The translations under genes were made by a program, and so were the position numbers. This document shows positions 52,747 to 61,786 of a stretch of 64,000 bases of DNA, in pieces. The notes under the pieces are model-generated. The model was not told where the DNA came from, did not search any database, and saw nothing but the letters and a program-made list of their open reading frames with translations. Source of the stretch: Clostridium sp. CS001 (GTDB lineage: Bacteria > Bacillota > Clostridia > Clostridiales > Clostridiaceae); assembly GCF_020443565.1 (NCBI RefSeq), contig NZ_JAIZZN010000002.1, positions 62,001 to 126,000 on the forward strand, given 5' to 3'. Position 1 is the first letter of the stretch; each line of letters starts with the position of its first letter.

Positions 52747-52817
52747 AGAATGGTAGCATAAATAGATAGTTCAAGTATAGGAACTGTTGGCATTTATGCA
52801 AGCCGTTCTATTTTTTT
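52747..52817 (+). ncRNA. nested hairpin with T run, possible small RNA or leader
   Basis: Three stacked stems pair in order: AGAATGG/CCGTTCT, GCATAAAT/ATTTATGC and ATAGTTC/GAACTGT, followed by ATTTTTTT. A TATACT box lies about 10 bp upstream of the first arm. A short transcript starting there would be almost entirely this hairpin. It could be a small RNA or simply a strong terminator; no homologous family is recognised. Confidence 0.4.
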
Positions 52818-53011
52818 GTACTCAATTATTATTTTTGAAATATATATGTTTCAATAATATTTGTACAATTACTTTACGCTCTGAACAAACATTCACCAGT
52901 AATTTAAATGTAGTTTTAAAGTTGAAACATATATAACTATAATATTGCAAGCTATTAGTGGCAAAAACCGTATTAGATTAGTGCTTAAAAAAAATATGCT
53001 TTATCTTTAAA

Positions 53012-53057
53012 TAACTATTAGTTATACGTTACAAACGTAGATAACCTGTAGTATAAT
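53012..53057 (+). promoter_or_regulatory. EPS operon promoter with overlapping palindromes
   Basis: TTACAA (53029-53034) and TATAAT (53052-53057) are 17 bp apart. TAACTA-t-TAGTTA (53012-53024) and GTTA-t-ACGTT-aca-AACGT-aga-TAAC (53021-53045) overlap the -35, so a repressor or activator probably binds here. Confidence 0.65.
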
Positions 53058-53082
53058 AAGCTATAAATTAAATGGTTAATAT

Positions 53083-54240
53083 ATGCAGAGAGGGATGATA
53101 TATATTTTAGCTAAGAAAAAAAGCTTAATAGGCATGCTAATATTTATTGTTGTTATTTCAACTATGTTTATTTTATTTCAATCTCAAAAAAAAGAAAAAT
53201 TCAATGACCAGCTTATAAAAGAAGTAAATGCTAATAAAAATTACACTGAAAACGAAAGAATATGTTTGGAATTTATCACAAATAGGATGTCGGCGCAATA
53301 TGGAGGTATATATACCAATTATTTGGATGCTAGTGCCAGCGGTGATTTAGCAGGGGGTCATCAAGTGCTTTCTGAGTCTGAGGGCATAATAATGTTATAT
53401 TACATAAAGATTAATGATAAAGAAGCTTTTGATAAACATTTTAAGATAATAACAGATAAATTTTTAATGGATAATGGGCTTATTAGATGGAGAGTTTCAC
53501 AAAAGGTAGGGGAATCAACAAATGTTTCAGCGTCCATTGATGATTTAAGAATTATACGATCATTAATATATGCCTCCTCAAAATGGAATGATACAAAGTA
53601 TACCAATATATTAAAAAAAGTAGGTGACGCTCTTCTAAAAAATAACATTTACAATGATATGATAACAAATTTTTATGATTTAGAAGCAAATGCTATAGAC
53701 ACTAATATAAATTTATCCTACGTTGACCTGTATACTATGGATATGCTATCTAAGACTGAAAATGCTAAGTGGCAACGTATAAGAACTAAGGGACTAGGAA
53801 TAATAAGTAGCGGATACATTTCAGATAGGTTACCAGTATATAAAAAATGTTATGATTTGAAAGATAATAAATATCATAAGGACTCTAAGATAAACATGAT
53901 AGATTCACTTTTAGTTGTACTACATCTAAGTGAAGTACAAGCGCAAAAAAAACAAAGTATAGCATGGATTAAGAGGCAAATAAACAATGGAGCATTATAC
54001 TCAGAATATGATACTTTAACAGGAGAAAAGGCAACAAGTACTGAATCTACAGCAGTATATGCTATTGTAGCAAGCATTGCTAAGAATATACAAGATGATG
54101 AATTATATGATATGGCTATAAAAAAAATGTTGAAGTTACAAAATGAAAACAAAGATAGTCAGATTTATGGTTCTTTTGGGGATGAAAATACATTGGAAGT
54201 GTTTTCCTTTGATAATCTTCAAGCATTATTAGGGTTTTAG
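53083..54240 (+). CDS. ydaJ: GH8-like glycoside hydrolase of the EPS operon (YdaJ-like)
   Basis: A 385-residue protein with an N-terminal membrane anchor (about 15-35) and an extracellular alpha/alpha toroid resembling family GH8. SESEGIIMLYY matches the general-acid segment and SIDDLRIIRSL the segment with the catalytic base, so the domain may be active. It is the first gene of an operon in ydaJKLMN order. It probably trims or processes the polysaccharide. The start is uncertain: ATG 53083 lacks a good site, and ATG 53095 lies right after AGAGAGGG. Confidence 0.75.
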   Translation: MQRGMIYILAKKKSLIGMLIFIVVISTMFILFQSQKKEKFNDQLIKEVNANKNYTENERICLEFITNRMSAQYGGIYTNYLDASASGDLAGGHQVLSESEGIIMLYYIKINDKEAFDKHFKIITDKFLMDNGLIRWRVSQKVGESTNVSASIDDLRIIRSLIYASSKWNDTKYTNILKKVGDALLKNNIYNDMITNFYDLEANAIDTNINLSYVDLYTMDMLSKTENAKWQRIRTKGLGIISSGYISDRLPVYKKCYDLKDNKYHKDSKINMIDSLLVVLHLSEVQAQKKQSIAWIKRQINNGALYSEYDTLTGEKATSTESTAVYAIVASIAKNIQDDELYDMAIKKMLKLQNENKDSQIYGSFGDENTLEVFSFDNLQALLGF

Positions 54241-54316
54241 ATAAATAATGTGCTAATATTAGCGCAATATTTTAACTTAAACATGTTCAAATAAAATTAT
54301 TAAGGGGGACTATTTA

Positions 54317-55162
54317 ATGAGTAAATTAAGCAGGTATATAGATATTTACTTTTTACTACTAATGACAGAAATATTTCTGCTTATTACAGTGGTTATTTTA
54401 AGAGGTAAAACCATAGGCTTCTTAGATTATTTTTTAATAGGAGTTATTTTCTTAACTATGATAATTTCATACATAAGTGGGATTATACCAGGACTTTTAA
54501 CCAGTGGATTTGCGGTTTTTGGATATGGAAGTTATATGATATATCAAAGTATGTTTAACAATATGTCAATGGGATTTGAAAAATATGTATGGCTGATTTT
54601 ATTGCCACTTAGTGCTTTTTTATCAGGGCGACTATCTTTTAATATTATAGAAATACAGAAAAGGAATAAGGAATTAGAAGAGGAAATAAAAAATCTTGTT
54701 ACTATTGATGAAGTTACAGGATTAAATAACACAAGAGGGTTTTATTTAGATTTAAATAAAGAAATGAGTAAAGCTAAAAGACGGAAGTTTGACTTAGCAC
54801 TTATGTTAATAAATATACAATATTTCGAAGAAGTAAAATCCATATTAGGTGAAGGTAAGTTTAATGCTGTTATAAAAACAATTGGGAATAGTATAGAGGC
54901 TGCAACAAGAAATGAAGATGAAAGATACAAACTCAAAGAAGATATGTTTGCAGTAATAATGCCCAATACAGATGAAAAAGGTGCAAAATTAGTTAACGAT
55001 AGAATAAAAGAAGATATTGATAATATCAGTTTTGAGTATGGGGGAAAAGAAGAAACATATAAATTATACGTTAAATTTGGAGTGTATCAGTATAATGAAA
55101 AAATACAAAATAGCTTTGAGTTTAAGGAACTGGCAGAGAAGGAGCTAGAGTTTGATGTTTAA
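54317..55162 (+). CDS. ydaK: degenerate GGDEF protein, c-di-GMP receptor-like (YdaK-like)
   Basis: A 281-residue protein with four N-terminal helices (about 8-27, 35-52, 55-76, 91-108), a short coiled coil (KRNKELEEEIKN) and a GGDEF-like domain (about 125-280). The catalytic GGDEF is replaced by KEDMF (207-211), so cyclase activity is not expected. The inhibitory-site motif RxxD (R198-N-E-D201) is kept exactly five residues before it, which is the c-di-GMP binding site. It should gate the synthase allosterically. ATG follows AAGGGGGAC. It overlaps the next gene by 8 nt. Confidence 0.85.
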   Translation: MSKLSRYIDIYFLLLMTEIFLLITVVILRGKTIGFLDYFLIGVIFLTMIISYISGIIPGLLTSGFAVFGYGSYMIYQSMFNNMSMGFEKYVWLILLPLSAFLSGRLSFNIIEIQKRNKELEEEIKNLVTIDEVTGLNNTRGFYLDLNKEMSKAKRRKFDLALMLINIQYFEEVKSILGEGKFNAVIKTIGNSIEAATRNEDERYKLKEDMFAVIMPNTDEKGAKLVNDRIKEDIDNISFEYGGKEETYKLYVKFGVYQYNEKIQNSFEFKELAEKELEFDV

Positions 55163-56705
55163 AAAGTTCTTTTCATTAATTTTAATTATTTTGATTATTT
55201 CACAAACCGTGCAAACTCATAGGGTATATGGACAGGGAAATTTAAAGAAGGTTTTGATAGTTTATGATAAAAAAACATACTTTGGGTCTAAGGATGTTAC
55301 AACCGATTCTATTAGTGAATTATTTGGACATTTCAAAGTAAGTACGCAAAAAAAGGATGAGAAAGATTATAAAAGTGGAGAAGTGGAGAATTATGATTAT
55401 GTTTTTGTCATAGGAATAGAGGGAAATTTTCATAATGTAAGCCTAATAACTGATTTATCAAATACCAACAAAACCATATGTTGGCTAGGAAAAGGTGTGG
55501 AAGCTTTTATAGGGAAAAAGACTAGCTTAGGACTTACTTATAATGAGACTATATCAGAGGTTACAGAGGTTTACTATACAAACAAAAGAGAGAAGGACCC
55601 ACTAACTCATGATGATATGAAAAAGTTTCAGTTGAAAAACAAAAGGGAATTTACTATTTTAAATTCAAACAATGAAGATGTGAAAACTATTTCCTACATA
55701 AGTGATGGTGCAAGCTATTATCCCTATATTTTTTCAGAAAAGAATTTTTGGTACATAGGAGCAGTTGAGGATGAGGGTATTTTATTTTATATTTTAGCAG
55801 ATGTACTATACGATATTTTAGGTGAAACTAATTTTGAAAATAGTGAAGTCTTTATAAGAATAGATGATGTGCATCCAGTTAGAGATACAAACAAATTAAA
55901 GAGTATTGCAGAATATCTAGGTGGTAAAGGTATTCCCTTTATGATATCTTTGAGTCCTTTTTACAAAGATGTGGAAAGTACATATGCTACAAGTATTTCA
56001 GATGAAAAAGAATTTATACAAACAATCAAATATATGCAAAAGCTTGGAGGTAGTGTGATTCTCAGTGGAGTTACAGAGGCAGGTAGTGCTCTTTACGAAT
56101 GTGCGAGGAATGATATATACCCACTTGCATTTGATGGTCCATATTATCCAATGAATAACAAAGTGCATAAGGAAGTAAAAAAAATATTCTCCACTTATGT
56201 AGGGGGTATTCAATCTGAGAATGGTGAGCTTTTAGCCGCGACTTACCCATATAAATTATATTATACTGATTTGGTAACTAAGTTAATACCAGAAAATTTA
56301 AATGTCATTCAACCTGAAAATGAATTTATAACTTCAAAAATATTGGGAGACTTAGATGAAATATCTATAGTGAGAGGTTATACTTATGGACTACATTATG
56401 ATCCAAACTTAGATATAAAATATTTAAAAGATATAGTAGAAAAACTGGAAGCAATACAAGTAGAATTTTATGATTTAAAGCAGGAAGACAATTGGGTTAG
56501 ATGGCAGCAGGGGTATATAACTTCTAAAAATGGAGAAATTAATGTTGATATTGATTTAAAAAAGGACCAAGTACCACCAGTTAATGAAGGTTATATTTCA
56601 AATATAAATAATGTTTTAATGGTGTTTATTGGACTATTTTGTATAATATTTTTAGTTGTTTTTTATTTATCTAAAAGAAGAAATAAAAAAAGGTTTTTAA
56701 GGTGA
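55155..56705 (+). CDS. ydaL: DUF2334 deacetylase-like protein (YdaL-like)
   Basis: A 516-residue exported protein. A signal peptide (about 1-27) and a beta-rich N-terminal part precede a DUF2334 domain (about 230-420; VFIRIDDVHPVRDTNKLKSI) and a C-terminal helix (about 482-503). The paired Asp of the NodB-like first motif is present, but the usual His motif (HGYTH-like) reads SGVTE, so metal binding may be lost. It sits in the EPS operon where Bacillus ydaL lies. ATG 55155 has AAGGAG ten bases upstream; it overlaps ydaK by 8 nt. Confidence 0.78.
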   Translation: MFKKFFSLILIILIISQTVQTHRVYGQGNLKKVLIVYDKKTYFGSKDVTTDSISELFGHFKVSTQKKDEKDYKSGEVENYDYVFVIGIEGNFHNVSLITDLSNTNKTICWLGKGVEAFIGKKTSLGLTYNETISEVTEVYYTNKREKDPLTHDDMKKFQLKNKREFTILNSNNEDVKTISYISDGASYYPYIFSEKNFWYIGAVEDEGILFYILADVLYDILGETNFENSEVFIRIDDVHPVRDTNKLKSIAEYLGGKGIPFMISLSPFYKDVESTYATSISDEKEFIQTIKYMQKLGGSVILSGVTEAGSALYECARNDIYPLAFDGPYYPMNNKVHKEVKKIFSTYVGGIQSENGELLAATYPYKLYYTDLVTKLIPENLNVIQPENEFITSKILGDLDEISIVRGYTYGLHYDPNLDIKYLKDIVEKLEAIQVEFYDLKQEDNWVRWQQGYITSKNGEINVDIDLKKDQVPPVNEGYISNINNVLMVFIGLFCIIFLVVFYLSKRRNKKRFLR

Positions 56706-56709
56706 CTTT

Positions 56710-57972
56710 ATGAACGAATTAAATTTTATAGATTATTTATTTTTATATTCTTTAGTATCTATATGGGTGGTGTTACTTTTTAATATATTTTTAACCTTAA
56801 GTGGATATAAGTTTTACACTAGTGTAACAAACAATATACCAAATGTTTTAGAGATGGAAGAGTTTCCATTTGTATCAATAATGGTCCCGGCTCACAATGA
56901 AGAAAAGGTTATAGGTAGAACAGTGAAATCATTGCTTACCCTTAATTATCCAGATGATAAAATGGAGCTTATAGTTATAAATGATAATTCCTCTGATAGT
57001 ACAGGCGAGATTCTAGAAGCCATAAGAAGGGAATTCCCACATAAAAACTTTAAAGTTATTACAACAACCAAGGAAAACGGTGGAAAAGGGAAATCTAATG
57101 CATTAAACATAGGTTTTAAAAGCGCAGTTGGAGAATTTATAGCTGTTTATGATGCAGATAATACTCCAGAAAAATTGGCATTAAGATATCTTATAAATAG
57201 AATAATTAATGATCACAGTTTAGGAGCAGTAATAGGAAAATTCAGGACCAGAAATAAAGAAAAAAACCTATTAACTAGATTTATTAATATTGAAACATTG
57301 AGCTTTCAATGGATGGCTCAAGCAGGACGTTGGCAGTTATTTAAATTAACCACTATTCCAGGAACAAACTTTATGATTAGAAGAAGTATTCTTGAAGAAA
57401 TAGGTGGCTGGGATATAAACGCAATAGCTGAAGATACTGAAATAAGCTTTCAGATATATAAACTAGGTTATAAGATTGCATTTATGCCTCTTGCAGTTAC
57501 CTGGGAACAAGAACCAGAAACTTTAAGGGTTTGGTTTAAGCAAAGAACACGCTGGGCAAAGGGAAATGTGTACGTGCTTTTAAAGTATATCAAGAAAATA
57601 TTCAAAGGAACACCTGCAAGTGTAGTCTTTGACGTATCCTATTTTTTCTCAATATATTTCTTGTTTTTATCTTCAGTAATAATTTCAGATGTTATTTTCA
57701 TACTAGGTATTTTTACAAATGTCAAAGTCAACATTCCAGGGAATTTCTTTTTATTATGGATGCTTGCATACTTGTTGTTTATTTTAGAGGTAAGTATAGC
57801 TCTCACTATGGAAAAGGGTGAGAGTAGCATTAAAAATATTGGAATAGTAGCTTTAATGTATTTTACCTATTGTCAAATGTGGATGGTGGTAGCTATTAAA
57901 GGCATAATCTTATACATCAAAGATAAAATTTTAAAAAAAGAAGCAAAGTGGTACAAAACAGAAAGATTTTAG
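56710..57972 (+). CDS. ydaM: processive GT2 glycosyltransferase (YdaM-like)
   Basis: A 420-residue membrane synthase of the cellulose/PgaC type. One N-terminal helix (about 8-28) precedes the GT-A domain with NDNSSDS, VYDADNTPEK (DxD-like), AEDTEIS (TED-like) and QRTRWAKG (QxxRW). Four or more helices follow (about 305-410). All motifs of a processive beta-glycosyltransferase are present, and there is no PilZ domain, so c-di-GMP control must come from another protein. It starts 4 bp after ydaL. The polymer is unknown; hexosamine or glucan are both possible. Confidence 0.88.
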   Translation: MNELNFIDYLFLYSLVSIWVVLLFNIFLTLSGYKFYTSVTNNIPNVLEMEEFPFVSIMVPAHNEEKVIGRTVKSLLTLNYPDDKMELIVINDNSSDSTGEILEAIRREFPHKNFKVITTTKENGGKGKSNALNIGFKSAVGEFIAVYDADNTPEKLALRYLINRIINDHSLGAVIGKFRTRNKEKNLLTRFINIETLSFQWMAQAGRWQLFKLTTIPGTNFMIRRSILEEIGGWDINAIAEDTEISFQIYKLGYKIAFMPLAVTWEQEPETLRVWFKQRTRWAKGNVYVLLKYIKKIFKGTPASVVFDVSYFFSIYFLFLSSVIISDVIFILGIFTNVKVNIPGNFFLLWMLAYLLFILEVSIALTMEKGESSIKNIGIVALMYFTYCQMWMVVAIKGIILYIKDKILKKEAKWYKTERF

Positions 57973-57985
57973 GGGGTAGTTGCAT

Positions 57986-60112
57986 ATGAAGAAGGTTATT
58001 TGTCTGTTTGTTAGTGTTTTTTTATTGATAAATATGAATTTAGCGCAATTAATAACAGTAAAAACTGTAAATGCCATAGAGAACACTACAAATGAACTGT
58101 CTAAAAATTATGGTTTTGGAAAGGATTTAATCATAAATGGTGTATATGGAAGTCATACTTTTTTCTTTGACGTAAATAAAAATTGGAATCTTAAAGATAC
58201 ATGTTATTTAAACTTAGTATTGAGTCAAAGTCAATTAAATGATAAGAATAATTCAACCTTAACAGTTTATGTTAATGATATTCCAATGTATAGCATGTTT
58301 CTAACTGATAGGAATAAATACAAAGAGAATATTAAAATTCCAATTAAAATGGACAAAGTTAACAAGGGATTTAACTCAGTAAAAATAAAGACATATAGAA
58401 GGATAACAGATAAAGCATGCACAGATGATTTAAATGCAGCAAATTGGATTGTATTTAATGAGGAATCTTATGTTCATGTAGATTTTGAGGATAGAAAAGA
58501 CTCTTTAAAAATTAATGATTATCCGTATCCATATTTAAAAGCAGGCAAGAATATGCCTTCAAAATGTATTTTTATCTTACCGGATAACTCAAAAAACTAT
58601 GTTATGGAAGCAGCTGTAATTTTAGCTTCAAACTTTGGCAAAGGAAAAAAGTTTGAAAATGTTAACATAAATATTTCCAAGTATTCAGATGCAGTTGCAA
58701 AGGATAAAACAGATGTTATTTATATTGGATCAAAAGATGATCTGCCAAAGGAAATATCAGATAATTTATCAAAAACAGAGAAAGACATTATTGTAAATGA
58801 TGCTCTTATTAAAGAAGTGGTATCACCATACAATAAAAATTTTAAGATGCTTATACTTGTATCTAATAATAGTGAAAGCTTAGTTAAAGCAGCAAAGGCT
58901 CTTACCAATGATGATATGGTTATGCAGATGAATTCTAATACTCAAATTATCAGCAGTGATTATAAAATAATTTCACCACAAAAAAAAGAAACAGAATATC
59001 TCAGCTTGGAAAGCCTTGGATATGATGATGTACTATTAGAAGGTTTATTTAGACAACAATCTAATTTTGCATTTCAAGTTCCAAAAGGTAAAGTAATTAA
59101 AGATGGAGCAAAAATATCAGTCAAAATGAGATATTCAAAAGTATTAGATTTTGAAAGATCACTTATGACACTATATTTAAATAATAAACCTATTGGAAGC
59201 AAGAAACTGCTTGAAATCAAGGCGGATAACGATAGCTTTGAAATAGTTATTCCAAAGGAAATGCGAGACACAGATATTTATGATCTTAAAATTGCTTTTG
59301 ATTTAGAACTAAAGGATGTTTATTGTAATACCAAAGAAGAAAATAATGTATGGGCATTTATTTCTAAGGAATCATATTTATACTTGCCTTTTGAAAATAA
59401 AAAAGACTTATATTTTGAAGATTACACTAGTCTATTTATTAAAGATGGAAGTTTTAATGATGTTATTATGGTAATACCAGACAATCCATCAAATGAGGAT
59501 ATGAGTGTTATGACAAATATAGCAGCTTTTTTGGGGCATCAAATTGAAGATGTAGGGAATATAAATATTATTAAAAGCAGTGAGTTTTCTAATAAATATA
59601 AAGATAAAAACATAATAGCTATAGGGGATATTAAGAGTAACAAGTTTATTCAAGATCTAAATAAAAATTTGTATATAAAGTTTGACCCATCCTTTGATAA
59701 ATTCATTTCAAATGAAGAAATAAATATATTAGATGATTATAGCAAGAACTTAGGGTCACTGCAAATTATACAGTCTCCACATAATGCTCAAAAAAATATA
59801 ATGGTAGTAACATCAACAAAAGAAGAAGGTCTTTTGTGGTGTGAAAAGTACCTCACAGATTCTATTCTTGTATCAAAATTAAAAGGAAATGCCCTTACAA
59901 TTGATGAAACAGGAAATATAAACTGGAGATATTTTGGTGATAAGGCTAAGGAAAAAGTAAACCTGCAAAAGTTTGAAGAGGTAAATACACAAGTATCAAA
60001 ACTTGCTATCACCTCTGAAGTGCGAAATTTTATAATATTCGCGGTGATGATTTTGATTTCTATAATTATAAGTTCATTCCTTCTCATAAGAAAGCATAGA
60101 AGGGACTCTTAA
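57986..60112 (+). CDS. ydaN: BcsB-like exopolysaccharide protein (YdaN-like)
   Basis: A 708-residue exported and anchored protein: signal peptide (about 1-30), two repeats of a carbohydrate-binding jellyroll with flavodoxin-like parts (about 40-310 and 330-640), and a C-terminal helix (about 675-700; RNFIIFAVMILISIIISSFL). It matches the BcsB-type partner of cellulose-like synthases and would guide the polymer outside the membrane. ATG 57986 has AGGGGG nine bases upstream. It follows ydaM by 13 bp and ends the operon. Confidence 0.82.
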   Translation: MKKVICLFVSVFLLINMNLAQLITVKTVNAIENTTNELSKNYGFGKDLIINGVYGSHTFFFDVNKNWNLKDTCYLNLVLSQSQLNDKNNSTLTVYVNDIPMYSMFLTDRNKYKENIKIPIKMDKVNKGFNSVKIKTYRRITDKACTDDLNAANWIVFNEESYVHVDFEDRKDSLKINDYPYPYLKAGKNMPSKCIFILPDNSKNYVMEAAVILASNFGKGKKFENVNINISKYSDAVAKDKTDVIYIGSKDDLPKEISDNLSKTEKDIIVNDALIKEVVSPYNKNFKMLILVSNNSESLVKAAKALTNDDMVMQMNSNTQIISSDYKIISPQKKETEYLSLESLGYDDVLLEGLFRQQSNFAFQVPKGKVIKDGAKISVKMRYSKVLDFERSLMTLYLNNKPIGSKKLLEIKADNDSFEIVIPKEMRDTDIYDLKIAFDLELKDVYCNTKEENNVWAFISKESYLYLPFENKKDLYFEDYTSLFIKDGSFNDVIMVIPDNPSNEDMSVMTNIAAFLGHQIEDVGNINIIKSSEFSNKYKDKNIIAIGDIKSNKFIQDLNKNLYIKFDPSFDKFISNEEINILDDYSKNLGSLQIIQSPHNAQKNIMVVTSTKEEGLLWCEKYLTDSILVSKLKGNALTIDETGNINWRYFGDKAKEKVNLQKFEEVNTQVSKLAITSEVRNFIIFAVMILISIIISSFLLIRKHRRDS

Positions 60113-60153
60113 TTTTTTTAAAACTCCCCTATAAAACAGCTTTTAGGTGTATA

Positions 60154-60175
60154 ATAATATTACTAGTAATATTAT
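60154..60175. repeat. 22-bp perfect palindrome after the EPS operon
   Basis: ATAATATTACTAGTAATATT plus AT is self-complementary. It lacks GC pairs and a T run, so it is a poor terminator; it may be an operator for atoE downstream. Confidence 0.5.
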
Positions 60176-60279
60176 AAAATCACATTATTGGTTAAATAAC
60201 CCTAACGTTTTAAGTTTCTTTTATGCTATGTGACTTTATAACATTGCTAAAAATAAATATACCAAAGGGGGGGAACCAA

Positions 60280-61629
60280 ATGTTTAAAAAATTTACAAAA
60301 GCTTGTGTTAATCTTGTTCAGAGGTACTTACCAGACCCATTCATATTTGCTGTACTCTTAACCTTTTTTGTACTAGTTTTAGGTGTAGTTATTACTAGTC
60401 AAAGTCCATTGGCTATGACTGTCCACTGGAGTAAGGGTTTGTGGACATTGTTGGCTTTTTCAATGCAAATGGCATTAGTATTAGTTACAGGTCATGCGCT
60501 TGCCAATGCACCTTCTTTTAAAAAGGGTCTTAAAACCCTTGCCAAAATACCTAAATCACCAACTCAAGCAATTATGCTTGTTACACTTATTTCTACTATA
60601 GCTTGTTGGATTAACTGGGGGTTTGGTCTAGTTATTGGAGCTATTTTTGCTAAGGAACTGGCTAAAGAAGTTAAAGGGGTAGATTATAGACTTTTAATAG
60701 CCTCTGCTTATTCAGGTTTTTTAGTATGGCATGCTGGTCTTTCTGGTTCTATACCACTAGTAATTGCTGCAGGTGGTCCTGATGTAGTAAAAGCAACTGC
60801 AGGTGTTGTTACTACTGTTATACCAACCAGTACTACATTATTTTCAAGCTTTAATTTAATTATATTAGGTGTACTTTTAGTAACGTTACCTCTTATAAAC
60901 AGGGCTATGCATCCTGATAATAAGAATACTGTTACTATAGATCCAAAACTTTTAGTGGATGAACCACAAGTAGTTATAGTAGCTAAAAAATTAATGACCC
61001 CTGCTGACAAACTTGAAAATAACACTATTATTTCAATGTTACTCGCAATTATGGGTTTTACTTACATCATTTATTATTTTATTAAAGGTGGTAGCCTTGA
61101 TTTAAACATTGTTAATGCTATATTCTTATTCCTAGGAGTTGCTCTTCATAGAACCCCTAGAAGATTTGTTGGTGCAATTACAGATGCTGCTAAAGGAGCT
61201 GCCGGAATTATACTTCAATTTCCATTCTACGCAGGTATCATGGGTATGATGGTAGGTGCAGGTGTTTCTGGAGTTTCTCTTGCAGGCGCTATGTCCACTT
61301 TTTTTGTTAATATATCTAATCAACATACATTCCCATTATTTACTTTCTTAAGTGCAGGACTTGTTAACTTCTTTGTGCCATCAGGTGGTGGACAATGGGC
61401 TGTACAAGCTCCTATTATGATGCCTGCTGGTGCAGCACTTGGTGTACCTGCTGCAAAAACTGCTATGGCTATTGCTTGGGGAGATGCATGGACTAACATG
61501 ATTCAACCTTTCTGGGCATTGCCTGCTCTTGGAATTGCTGGGCTCAGTGCTAAGGACGTAATGGGTTTTTGTATAATTGATTTATTATACTCCGGTGTTA
61601 TTATTGGACTGGGATTATTCTTTTTTTAA
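60280..61629 (+). CDS. atoE: short-chain fatty acid transporter AtoE
   Basis: A 449-residue carrier of the AtoE/DcuC-like family with 10-12 predicted helices. Signature stretches are VLVTGHALANAPSFKKGLKT, SAYSGFLVWHAGLSGSIPLV and LVNFFVPSGGGQWAVQAPIM. It would import or export short-chain fatty acids such as acetoacetate or butyrate. ATG 60280 follows AAAGGGGGGG; the longer frame to 60223 has no site. It is monocistronic. Confidence 0.92.
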   Translation: MFKKFTKACVNLVQRYLPDPFIFAVLLTFFVLVLGVVITSQSPLAMTVHWSKGLWTLLAFSMQMALVLVTGHALANAPSFKKGLKTLAKIPKSPTQAIMLVTLISTIACWINWGFGLVIGAIFAKELAKEVKGVDYRLLIASAYSGFLVWHAGLSGSIPLVIAAGGPDVVKATAGVVTTVIPTSTTLFSSFNLIILGVLLVTLPLINRAMHPDNKNTVTIDPKLLVDEPQVVIVAKKLMTPADKLENNTIISMLLAIMGFTYIIYYFIKGGSLDLNIVNAIFLFLGVALHRTPRRFVGAITDAAKGAAGIILQFPFYAGIMGMMVGAGVSGVSLAGAMSTFFVNISNQHTFPLFTFLSAGLVNFFVPSGGGQWAVQAPIMMPAGAALGVPAAKTAMAIAWGDAWTNMIQPFWALPALGIAGLSAKDVMGFCIIDLLYSGVIIGLGLFFF

Positions 61630-61735
61630 TTGAATTTAGTCGTGAAAAGTGTTATGCTAGCAATGATAAACTTAGTAGAATGTCTTTGCTACATAAAAAT
61701 CAAGTGTAGAGTTAAAACTCAAAAGATAATATATT

Positions 61736-61765
61736 GAAGAGCTTATTTTTATAAGCTCTTTTTTA
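61736..61765 (+). terminator. terminator after atoE
   Basis: AAGAGCTTAT and ATAAGCTCTT form a 10-bp stem with a 4-nt loop, followed by TTTT. It ends at the edge of the ABC-F ribosome site. Confidence 0.85.
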
Positions 61766-61786
61766 GTGAAAAAGCGAGGTAATAAT

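Larger units (their letters stand above)
52572..53082. other. 511-bp intergenic region between pepF and the EPS operon
   Basis: It holds, in order, the TAGTGCCACC repeat, a 44-bp palindrome, the second 31-bp repeat, a nested hairpin with a T run, two overlapping palindromes and the EPS operon promoter. I looked for the conserved parts of a c-di-GMP riboswitch and found none. No protein gene is seen. Confidence 0.6.

Noticed and set aside
52700..53082. Possible c-di-GMP riboswitch upstream of the EPS operon
   Set aside because: The conserved parts of GEMM-type riboswitches are not present; only palindromes and a terminator-like hairpin are.
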